In this document: in pieces, positions 1-5,449 of the stretch | Layout of the letters: every line of letters begins with the position of its first letter | Numbering within the stretch: position 1 is the stretch's first letter | Source of the DNA: Actinomycetes bacterium | Lineage (GTDB): Bacteria; Actinomycetota; Acidimicrobiia; Acidimicrobiales; UBA8190 | DNA length: 7,685 nt | Assembly: GCA_021779775.1 (NCBI GenBank) | Contig: JAJYAB010000080.1 | Location: 1-7,685, forward strand | Direction: 5' to 3' | The notes under the pieces: generated by a model | What the model was told of the DNA's origin: nothing | Database searches by the model: none | What the model saw: the letters and a program-made list of their open reading frames with translations, nothing else | Program-made: the position numbers and the translations under genes

Positions 1-51
1 CCGCCAGCATTTCATCCGTCGTTGGTGACCGCCAGGTCATGGGAACTCAAC
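1..51. repeat. Left arm of a 51-bp perfect inverted repeat
   Basis: Bases 1-51 are the exact reverse complement of 7587-7637. Identity stops at base 52 on the inside; the outer limit is unknown because base 1 is the window edge, so the repeat may be longer. The arms enclose about 7.5 kb of accessory genes, as the ends of a composite or transposon-like unit would. An inverted duplication of host sequence or an assembly fold-back would look the same. The first dozen bases do not resemble an IS terminus I recognise. Confidence 0.85.
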
Positions 52-71
52 TGGCAAAGCAGATCGCCGCT

Positions 72-150
72 GTTCGAATAGCGACAACGCAGCACCACGT
101 GATGTAACGAAAAGCCAGCCGGTGTCCCCCTGACGGGAGGGCACCGGTGG
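72..150. repeat. Left copy of a 79-bp direct repeat (candidate attachment site)
   Basis: This stretch matches 6349-6427 in the same orientation at 77 of 79 positions; the differences are AG at 117-118 against CA at 6394-6395. It begins at GTTCGAATAGCG and ends just before base 151. It lies 40 bp beyond the 3' end of the serine recombinase, and the two copies enclose about 6.2 kb. That fits attL/attR flanks of an integrated element, although serine-integrase sites usually share a much shorter core. It contains the hairpin annotated as the recombinase terminator. On the plus strand both copies encode the same short C-terminal sequence, VRIATTQHHVM-stop. Confidence 0.75.
119..147 (-). terminator. 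Hairpin downstream of the serine recombinase
   Basis: Read on the minus strand, CCGGTG pairs with CACCGG, followed after one mismatch by five more pairs (one G-T) and a 5-nt loop. A CTTTT tract follows a few bases later. It sits about 40 nt past the recombinase stop codon in the right orientation for a Rho-independent terminator. The T tract is short and offset, so termination is inferred. The same hairpin recurs in the second direct-repeat copy at 6396-6424. Confidence 0.45.
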
Positions 151-189
151 CGCGTTCGGGGCGGGTTTGCCGCTCGCTGGGCGGGTCTC

Positions 190-1557
190 TCAGCCGGCCG
201 GCACCCAAAAGTAGGGATACACGTGGCGGTCGGGGGTGATCTCGACCCGGTCGATCAGCTCGCGAAGCAGCTGCTTGCAGTGGGCGACCAGTTCGTCGCG
301 GCATTGAGTCAGCTCGGTGACCCGGGGTGAGCAGATGGCTGCAGGCATCTCTCCGGTCTCGAAGGCTCGCAGGTAGTGGTGGAGTCCGGTCTCGGTGTCG
401 CGTAGCTGGGCCTCCGTGCTGGTCAGCTCGGCTTCGAGGCTGGGACGGTTGTCCGCGAGGTCAGCGATCGCCGCGGTGATGGCCTGCCCGAACAGGTCGG
501 ATCGGGACAGGGCGCGGATCAGATCGTCGATCACGGCGGATTCCAGGGTTTCGGCGGGGACTCGCTTGCTCTGGCAGCCGTAGGTGCCCTTGGTCTGGCG
601 GTTCCGGCAGGCGTAGTAGCGGTAGAAGCCGTTGCGGCCCTTGGTGCCCGCCCCGAAGTAGGCGCCGCCGCACGCTCGGCACCGGAGCATCCCGGTCAGC
701 AGATAGTCCGACGTGTTCGGCGCCCGGTTCTCGACCAGCGCGGCTCGCTCGTCGAGCAGCGCCTGGGCCCGAGCGAATAGGTCGCCGTCGATGATCGAGG
801 GGTGCTTGCCGTCGTAGACCGGGTTGCGCAGCACTCGGAGGACGGTCTGGTTGCTCCAGAGCCGGTCGCCGCGGTTGCGTAGCCCCGCCCCGTTGAGCTG
901 GTTGGCGAGTACCGTCGCCCCGAGATGCTCATCGGCGTAGGCGGAGAAGATCTTCTGGACGGTCGTTGCTTCTTTGGGATCGGGGACAAGGGTCTTCGTC
1001 GCCGGTTCGACGTGGTAGCCGAAGGGTCCCGGACCCCCGAGCCATTCGCCTCGCGCCGCCTTGCGCTCGAAGCCATTGGTGATGCGGTCGATGAGCAGCC
1101 CGCGCTCGAACTCGGCGAAGATCCCGAGCCGTTGGAGCAGCATGCGGCCGACTGGCCCCTGGGTGTCGATCGGCTCGGTGGCCGAACGCAACGCCACCCC
1201 GGCGGCGTCGAGGGCCTCGACGATGGTCATCAGGCCGACAATCGAGCGGGTGGGCCGGTCGATCCGGTACACGAGCAGCACGTCGAGCTCGCCCGCCTTG
1301 GCCGCGGCGAGCGCCGCCTGGAGGCCGGGGCGCTCCAGGGTGGCGCCGGAGGCCTGGCCGACGAAGCGGTGCGTGATGACCTGGCCGGGCTGGGAGGACA
1401 CGAATGCTTCGAGGCCCTTGGTCTGGGCCTCGAGCGAGTAGGGCTGGTTGAACTCGTCGGTGGAGATCCGGGTGACGATGGCGACCCTGGTCGTTCCGCT
1501 GCCATCCCCGACGAGACTTCTCGACGTCGCCGTCCGTCGTCGTGGGCTACTTGCCAT
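190..1557 (-). CDS. Large serine recombinase / site-specific integrase
   Basis: A 455-residue recombinase of the resolvase/invertase superfamily, predicted to make serine-linked double-strand exchanges between short attachment sites. Residues 24-165 form the catalytic domain: nucleophile Ser32 in VTRIS, the YSLEAQ motif at 40-45, DRPTRS at 100-105 supplying active-site arginines, and AEFERGLLIDR at 148-158 leading into the long helix. Residues 170-270 match the recombinase domain. A zinc ribbon uses Cys293, Cys296, Cys317 and Cys328, and residues 370-435 look like a coiled coil. The end LLRELIDRVEI...YPYFWVPAG is typical of the family, but the coiled-coil region is short, so a modest in-frame loss is possible. 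I chose the ATG at 1557 because GGAGG ends 5 nt upstream; an in-frame GTG at 1563 overlaps that ribosome-binding site. It overlaps the small ORF upstream. All core catalytic residues are present, so it may be active. Confidence 0.93.
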   Translation of the reverse strand: MASSPRRRTATSRSLVGDGSGTTRVAIVTRISTDEFNQPYSLEAQTKGLEAFVSSQPGQVITHRFVGQASGATLERPGLQAALAAAKAGELDVLLVYRIDRPTRSIVGLMTIVEALDAAGVALRSATEPIDTQGPVGRMLLQRLGIFAEFERGLLIDRITNGFERKAARGEWLGGPGPFGYHVEPATKTLVPDPKEATTVQKIFSAYADEHLGATVLANQLNGAGLRNRGDRLWSNQTVLRVLRNPVYDGKHPSIIDGDLFARAQALLDERAALVENRAPNTSDYLLTGMLRCRACGGAYFGAGTKGRNGFYRYYACRNRQTKGTYGCQSKRVPAETLESAVIDDLIRALSRSDLFGQAITAAIADLADNRPSLEAELTSTEAQLRDTETGLHHYLRAFETGEMPAAICSPRVTELTQCRDELVAHCKQLLRELIDRVEITPDRHVYPYFWVPAG

Positions 1558-1789
1558 ACACACCTCCTGCTGCCGGACTCGTCGCCGAGACAGACGAGAC
1601 CTCCGTCAGGCCCGTGTCGTCAAGGATGTGCGATCCCAATGCTCGGTCCTGAAGGCGCTCGGCGAGGAGAGCGGTGAGAGAGGCAACGGCGCGGGTACGG
1701 CGTGCCTCGTCCATAAGAAGGTGACGGGCCGGGGGATGTACGACGAGCACGGCCCCAGGCCGACTCGGGCGACGTGGGGCGCCACTCAT
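1547..1789 (-). CDS. Small ORF translationally coupled to the recombinase
   Basis: A possible protein of about 80 residues whose stop codon (1547-1549) lies inside the recombinase reading frame, giving an 11-nt overlap. The recombinase ribosome-binding site is therefore inside this ORF. I do not recognise a family. The middle part (RTRAVASLTALLAERL) looks like an amphipathic helix, followed by an acidic segment with ILDDTGLTEVSS. The start is uncertain: GTG at 1801, ATG at 1789 and ATG at 1714 are in frame and none has a strong ribosome-binding site; the 1714 start would give 55 residues. The insertion sequence ends only about 50 bp upstream, so the original promoter may have been displaced. 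It could be a small accessory or directionality protein, but position is the only support for that. Confidence 0.42.
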   Translation of the reverse strand: MSGAPRRPSRPGAVLVVHPPARHLLMDEARRTRAVASLTALLAERLQDRALGSHILDDTGLTEVSSVSATSPAAGGVYGK

Positions 1790-1843
1790 CGTGCCCAGCA
1801 CCGCCTTCGGACGTGGCGGTCAGAGTGCTGGGAGCTGCCGGGA

Positions 1844-1862
1844 TTAGCCCTGATCGTTCACG
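1844..1862. repeat. Left terminal inverted repeat of the insertion sequence
   Basis: TTAGCCCTGATCGTTCACG, exactly complementary to 3541-3559. The next inner bases (AGATAGCC here, TCGCCTCG at the other end) do not match, so 19 bp is the perfect limit. It lies beyond the 3' end of the transposase. Confidence 0.85.
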
Positions 1863-2047
1863 AGATAGCCGAAGCGTCGACTTTCGGCATCGATCGGAGC
1901 ATGTGAACGGGTCGGCGGTCGATCGCGGCAGCGCGGAGATGTCGTCATCGGCACTCAGGTCAATTCCGGGGGTCGAGATCGTCGCGAAGAGGTGACCGGG
2001 ACGCGCATCGTCCGCCTGGTGCCGACTGCGCAGGAGATTGGTGAGGG

Positions 2048-3411
2048 TCAGGTGAGCGCGGCGATGCGGCGGTAGGCGCCGAGGAGGGTGTCGGTGCCGG
2101 GCCAGCCGTCGATGATGCGCACGATGCGCTGGCGGCCGCTCGAGACGAGCTGGCCCGGCGCGTGGAGGATGCCCCAGCGCATGGCCTTGGGTCGTGCACC
2201 GACCCAGGCGCCGTCCATACAGAGGAGCTGGAACCACCGCAACAGGTCGGCGGCCATGGCGACCGTCATCATCCAGTTGGCGTTGGCGCGGAAGCTGGTG
2301 AAGGGGAACCGGCAGAGCCCCGAGTCCTTCAGCCGGGCGATGTGCCGCTCGACGTGGGCGTGGGCCCGCATGGTGGCGTCGAGCTCGGCCGGGGTGCCGG
2401 TGGCGTCGGTGTAGAAGCCCCAGTAGCGGAGCTCGAAACTCGGGAAGAGACTGCCTCGGGAAGAGACTGCGTTGGGCACCGGGGTGCAGCGGCTCTCGTC
2501 GGACGATGAGGCGGGTGCCATCGGGGAGCTTGTGATCCTCGATGAGCGAGGTGAGCTCGCACACCGACGCTCCCTCCCTTGGGCTCCCGTCGTGGTCGAC
2601 GGAGGGCTCCCACACCGCTTGGAGCCCGACGGCGTCGAAGATGGCCGCGGTGACCTGGGGATTCGAGCGGGCGGTGACGAAGAAGATGACGTTGCGCTCC
2701 CGGCAGGCGGTGAGGAACCCTTCGGTGCAGCCCGCCGAGTCAGCACGCACGACGACCGGGCGGGTCGCACTCTCCGGCGCGTCGCCCACCCGATGTCCGC
2801 GGGCGATGTCGCAGGGCAGCTGGGCGATGGCCCGGTCGAGGACCTCGACGTGGTCGGCCACCGTGTTGGCCCCGGCGTTGCCCGGTCGCAGCAGCCCGGC
2901 CAGCGTCTCGCCGGTGGCGTCGGCGAAGCAGAACATCGGGTGGAACCCGAACCCGCCCTTGTACGTGGCGGCTGCTTCCTCCTTCTGCTCGGAGTGGATC
3001 TTGACCAACGACGCGTCGGTGTCGAGGACCACCGGAGCGCTCCCTTTCGTCACCGCCGATCGGGCCCACACCTTGGCCCGCACCTCGGCCAAGGCCGTCT
3101 CGAGCGAGATCCTCGTCCCATCGGTGATCTCGTGGAAGGTGCGAAACACCGTCGAGCCCGAGGGCACCCAGCCGAACAGGTCCTCTTGGGAACCGCAGGT
3201 GCTCGATGTCGGCACAGCTCTCGCCCCCACCGGCCAGCACGAGCGCCATCTGGACGAGGACCTTGCCTCGGTCGTGCAGTGGGAGGCGCTCACCGGTCCA
3301 CGGGATGCGAGAAGAGAGCGAATCGCCGAGACCCAAACGGTCGGCAAAGGACCCAAGAGCGTGCAGGCCGACGTGGGCCACGACACCGGCCCCGCCGGGT
3401 TCCACCTTCAC
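2048..3411 (-). pseudogene. IS1380-type transposase, broken by two frameshifts
   Basis: A DDE transposase of the IS1380 / DDE_Tnp_1_4 type. The frame from GTG 3411 carries the N-terminal signature (VGLHALGSFADRLGLGDSL ... AGGGESCADIEHLR). An extra base at about 3191-3192 shifts it; the next frame carries SQEDLFGWVPSGSTVFRTF, the first acidic residue in VVLDTDASL and the second in VVVRADSAG. A second break at 2439-2470 is a 16-bp tandem duplication. After it, FELRYWGFYTDATG ... VERHIARLKDSG runs to the stop at 2048, with the presumed catalytic Glu in VERHI. Removing one 16-bp copy and one base gives a single protein of about 448 residues, close to the family's usual length. The GTG start is tentative because the frame stays open upstream without an ATG. 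Confidence 0.9.
2439..2470. repeat. 16-bp tandem duplication inside the transposase
   Basis: CTCGGGAAGAGACTGC occurs at 2439-2454 and again, identical, at 2455-2470. Sixteen is not a multiple of three, so the second copy shifts the frame. Joining the flanks with one copy reads GAQRSLFPSFELRYWGFYTD without interruption, so the duplication itself is the cause of the frameshift. Confidence 0.93.
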
Positions 3412-3540
3412 GCGAGTCGTGCTGTTAGCGTTCGCCTTGGAAGCGCCCTTCTGGTCGGGATCCTGTTGGCTTCGACACCTACAGTTTCCCCTGCTGGGAG
3501 GGCTTTTCCGCGGACGCGCGACGGTCAGCTCACGAGGCGA

Positions 3541-3559
3541 CGTGAACGATCAGGGCTAA
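3541..3559. repeat. Right terminal inverted repeat of the insertion sequence
   Basis: CGTGAACGATCAGGGCTAA, the exact complement of 1844-1862, about 130 bp upstream of the proposed transposase start. The RHH antitoxin stop codon lies 43 bp further right. Confidence 0.85.
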
Positions 3560-3602
3560 CCGTGGTCATGTAATGCCATTGCCATCTTGCGATCGCACCG
3601 GC

Positions 3603-3890
3603 TCAGCTGGCCCGGGGGCACTCCAGGTAGTCGTGCACGGCGCGGCGGATCACCTCGGCCTCGGCAACGTGTTCCGCCTGGGCTCGGGCCCGGAGCTGGT
3701 CCCGTAGATCGGGCGGGAACCGGACCGAGATGTTCCCAGCCGGCGCCGAACCGAGGAGGGGACGGCCACCAGTCCGGCGGACAAGGTGTTCGGTGTCCAG
3801 GCCGACCTCCGCCTGCTCCGCTGCCTTCTCGACCAGCTCGTCAGTAATCGATCGGCCGCCGATCGTGAGGGGTGGTCGCTTGGTGGTCAT
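3603..3890 (-). CDS. Ribbon-helix-helix antitoxin
   Basis: A 95-residue protein. Residues 52-90 form a ribbon-helix-helix (CopG/MetJ-type) DNA-binding domain: beta strand NISVRFPP, helix DLRDQLRARAQAEH, helix AEAEVIRRAVHDYL. The N-terminal half, with a charged ITDELVEKAAEQAE helix (15-28) and a GRPLLGSAPA linker, would be the toxin-binding part. The ATG at 3890 overlaps the toxin stop as ATGA, with GGAGG at 3899-3903, 8 nt upstream. An earlier in-frame GTG at 3917 would sit inside the toxin gene and lacks such a site. Toxin-first order with an RHH antitoxin resembles BrnT-BrnA. The antitoxin would neutralise the toxin and probably repress the operon. Antitoxin role is inferred from fold, coupling and order. 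Confidence 0.85.
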   Translation of the reverse strand: MTTKRPPLTIGGRSITDELVEKAAEQAEVGLDTEHLVRRTGGRPLLGSAPAGNISVRFPPDLRDQLRARAQAEHVAEAEVIRRAVHDYLECPRAS

Positions 3891-4171
3891 GGTCGGGACC
3901 TCCGTTCTCCGGACCACAGATGTGCGTACTTCGCTCGCATGGACATGGCGTGCACGATGACCACCGTCCCGTCGTCGGCCACCAGGGCCGCCAGCTCCGG
4001 TCGATTGCCGGCGCGGTCCGGGCCAAGGATCAAGGTCATGGGAGTGTCTTCGTCCAGTGCATCAGGGTCGCCTCCCACGTAGCCGGGGTGTGCCAGAGCG
4101 TGTCGTATGTCGCCGTCGCTGATCCCATGGCGTCGAGCGGTCGGTTCGATCCACAGGTCGGGTTCCGACAC
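3887..4171 (-). CDS. BrnT-like toxin of a type II TA pair
   Basis: A 94-residue protein beginning MSEPDLWIEPTARRHGISDG. Its layout is short N-terminal helices (RRHGISDGDIRHALAHPGY, 14-32), an acidic loop, then strands LILGPD, ELAALVADDGTVVIVHAMSM and a final MRAKYAHLW. This matches the small BrnT-like putative toxins of actinobacteria, which are presumed RNases of RelE-like fold. The assignment rests on that pattern and on the ATGA-coupled RHH antitoxin. The GTG at 4171 is taken as the start because TACAAT (4178-4183, minus strand) ends 6 nt before it, predicting a leaderless message; there is no ribosome-binding site. The gene follows the winged-helix-like gene by 23 nt. The exact nuclease residues cannot be fixed by eye. 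Confidence 0.75.
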   Translation of the reverse strand: MSEPDLWIEPTARRHGISDGDIRHALAHPGYVGGDPDALDEDTPMTLILGPDRAGNRPELAALVADDGTVVIVHAMSMRAKYAHLWSGERRSRP

Positions 4172-4177
4172 CAGGGT

Positions 4178-4183
4178 ATTGTA
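4178..4183 (-). promoter_or_regulatory. Leaderless -10 box of the BrnT-like/RHH operon
   Basis: TACAAT on the minus strand, followed by ACCCTG and then the GTG start. A transcription start 6-7 nt downstream would put the GTG at the 5' end of the mRNA. I see no good -35 match at 16-18 nt spacing. The box falls in the short gap after the upstream gene's stop codon, so the TA pair can be transcribed independently of that gene. Confidence 0.55.
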
Positions 4184-4194
4184 CCGCGAAACTC

Positions 4195-4572
4195 TTACGA
4201 GCGTCCGAGTTCCTCACGAGCGGGCACGACCCGGTACAAGTCGGGCCCCGCCCGCTCGAGTTGGAGGTAGGGAGGACGGCGAGCCGGGCGGGTCATCCGC
4301 AACATGGTCTTGGCCACCGTCTCCCGAGACCAGGCAGATCCGCAGGAGACCATCACGGCATGCACGTTCTCCACGGTGAAGACCGGCGCTCCCCCACCAG
4401 CGAACAGCACCTCGACGGCTGCGACCACCTCATCCCGGCAGGTGAGAACTGCTGGCTTGCGTCCCCCCAGGTAGATGGGCCGTCCGGCGATCGTCGGGCG
4501 TGGTTGGCTTTTCGAGGCACCACCTCCCCTCGGAACTCGTAGTGAATAGTCGCTGCTCAGCCGCCATACCAA
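4195..4572 (-). CDS. Small winged-helix-like protein (DUF7669-type), start uncertain
   Basis: The frame ending at TAA 4195 has strongly GC-biased third positions and encodes CRDEVVAAVEVLFAGGG, FTVENVHAVMV, SRETVAKTMLRM and YLQLERAGPDLYRVV. The order of helix, FT-x-V helix, S-x-x-T recognition-like helix and a final LER-x-G-x-YR strand is that of a winged-helix domain as in DUF7669 proteins. Only TTG 4572 offers an in-frame start before the domain, without a ribosome-binding site. A GGGGAGG site at 4523-4529 instead precedes GTG 4520 in the neighbouring frame; one more A in the AAAA run at 4509-4512 would join that start to the domain as MPRKSQPRPTIAG. The gene may therefore carry a 1-nt deletion. 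It is co-oriented with the TA pair downstream and may regulate it. Confidence 0.6.
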   Translation of the reverse strand: MVWRLSSDYSLRVPRGGGASKSQPRPTIAGRPIYLGGRKPAVLTCRDEVVAAVEVLFAGGGAPVFTVENVHAVMVSCGSAWSRETVAKTMLRMTRPARRPPYLQLERAGPDLYRVVPAREELGRS

Positions 4573-4650
4573 GTCGCGTCTGACAAGGGGATTCGAACTT
4601 CGACACGGGACGATATTGCGGTGACTCTGGAAATCGCGTGTCGTAACTGT

Positions 4651-4656
4651 TACACT
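4651..4656 (+). promoter_or_regulatory. Leaderless -10 box of the XRE antitoxin gene
   Basis: TACACT, then TGGCCC, then ATG at 4663: the same 6-nt spacing as at the other two TA promoters in the window. A weak -35 candidate, CTGGAA, lies at 4627-4632 with an 18-nt spacer. The box is in the 90-bp gap between this gene and the divergent winged-helix-like gene, so either regulator could bind here. Confidence 0.6.
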
Positions 4657-4662
4657 TGGCCC

Positions 4663-5067
4663 ATGGAGCCGAGGACCGCAGCAGAGGAACGCTTCGCAAT
4701 GCTCCGCTCCGAGCCAGAGTACGGCGAGGCCTACAGCGCGGCGACGCGGCGCATCGCCATGTTCGACAACGTCGTGCGTTCTCTCGATGCGAGACGCCAA
4801 GAGCTTGGGTTGACCAAGGCAGACGTGGCAAACCGAGCAAACATGCCACCGGCAGCAGTGCGGAGGCTGTTTTCGCAACAGCAGAAGAATCCCACTTTGA
4901 CGACGCTGGTTGCGATCGCAGATGCTCTGAATCTGCACATCTCCGTGTTGCCACGCGAAGACGTGGCCAAGCGCTTGTCGACGTCGAGCCCCCGCCCTCC
5001 GGACCCACCAGCATCGACTACCGAAGCACCTTCCGGTACTTCCGAAACTCGGCGACGTACTGCCTGA
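4663..5067 (+). CDS. XRE-family helix-turn-helix protein, probable HigA-like antitoxin
   Basis: A 134-residue DNA-binding protein. An N-terminal helical stretch (EERFAMLRSEPEYGEAYSAA, 8-27) precedes a five-helix Cro/C1 domain at about 35-97, with helix-turn-helix TKADVANRANMPPAAVRRLF (51-70) and LTTLVAIADALNLHISVLP. This layout is usual in antitoxins of HigB/Gp49-type toxins. The tail after residue 104 is a Pro/Ser/Thr-rich low-complexity stretch, and its last 50 nt lie antisense to the end of the HigB-like gene. The ATG at 4663 is preferred over GTG 4621 because of the leaderless promoter 6 nt upstream. The gene faces its presumed toxin instead of sharing an operon with it, so the pairing is inferred from family and adjacency. 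Confidence 0.82.
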   Translation: MEPRTAAEERFAMLRSEPEYGEAYSAATRRIAMFDNVVRSLDARRQELGLTKADVANRANMPPAAVRRLFSQQQKNPTLTTLVAIADALNLHISVLPREDVAKRLSTSSPRPPDPPASTTEAPSGTSETRRRTA

Positions 5068-5449
5068 TCCGCGCGTATTCACGGGGCTGAGCAGCCGTTC
5101 TTGCTTGCTTGGTGAGTCCGGCCAGGCAGACGATACTCGGCCCCTCGAGCTGGTCGGACGTGCGAACCAGCAAGCAGAAGAGCCGGTAGTTCACGCCTCC
5201 TGATTTCACGCGGACCTCGTGAATCCCGGTCATGTCGCCGTGCATGGCCTCCCACTTTCCTCCGCCGGAGAAGGAGGGCGGTGGGGCTGCGGCGACTGCG
5301 GCCAAGATGGCGTCGAACTCTGCGGCGACGGTGGTAGGCACAGAGTCGAGATAGTCGGCGGCGGGCGTCGCCGTCGCGACGTCATCATCGGAGTGACGCT
5401 GAAAGAAGTGGATCAACCACGGCTCGGGGATACCCGAGCCGCGTGCCAT
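5018..5449 (-). CDS. HigB / phage Gp49-like toxin (RelE superfamily)
   Basis: A 143-residue protein with the Gp49/HigB core in its second half: WEAMHGDMTGIHEVRVKSGG (66-85), NYRLFCLLVRT (87-97), IVCLAGLTKQARTAAQPREY (106-125) and a closing helix RIRQYVAEFRKYRKVLR. Family members are ribosome-dependent mRNA endonucleases; the basic residues near the C terminus are the usual catalytic region. It is longer than the common 100-120 residues owing to an N-terminal extension (WLIHFFQRHSDDDVATATPA). Its ATG at 5449 overlaps the upstream stop as TGATG, with GGAGGA 7 nt before it; GTG at 5452 is a weaker alternative. The 3' end overlaps the convergent XRE gene by 50 nt, so the two transcripts are complementary there. 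Confidence 0.82.
   Translation of the reverse strand: MARGSGIPEPWLIHFFQRHSDDDVATATPAADYLDSVPTTVAAEFDAILAAVAAAPPPSFSGGGKWEAMHGDMTGIHEVRVKSGGVNYRLFCLLVRTSDQLEGPSIVCLAGLTKQARTAAQPREYARIRQYVAEFRKYRKVLR

Larger units (their letters stand above)
1844..3559 (-). mobile_element. IS1380-family-like insertion sequence, decayed
   Basis: A 1716-bp element bounded by perfect 19-bp inverted repeats (TTAGCCCTGATCGTTCACG at the left, its complement at the right) and filled by one transposase gene in two interrupted frames. Size and transposase type fit the IS1380 family. The flanks (CCGGGA to the left, CCGTGG to the right) show no convincing target-site duplication, which suggests an old insertion, later rearrangement, or that the true tips lie a few bases inside the repeats. 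It separates the recombinase from the first TA operon. The 185 bp at 1863-2047 between the left repeat and the transposase stop hold no gene I can support, and neither do the 129 bp at 3412-3540. Confidence 0.82.

Noticed and set aside
925..1677. Long open frame on the plus strand opposite the recombinase (250 codons)
   Set aside because: Antisense to a gene with clear motifs and catalytic residues; the frame is open because of high GC, and its translation is low-complexity Gly/Arg-rich.
2472..3573. Long plus-strand frames opposite the transposase
   Set aside because: Shadows of the transposase gene; no recognisable domain and no ribosome-binding site.
4578..4602. GTTCGAATCCCCT on the minus strand resembles a tRNA T-loop and 3' stem
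   Set aside because: The 5' half of the T stem does not pair (CGAAG against CCCCT), and no anticodon arm or 5' acceptor strand is present upstream. At most a chance match or a tiny tRNA 3' fragment.
4573..5082. Extension of the 4195 minus-strand frame up to an ATG at 5082 (295 residues)
   Set aside because: The added part is exactly antisense to the XRE antitoxin and has Cys/Arg/Trp-rich composition typical of a shadow frame.
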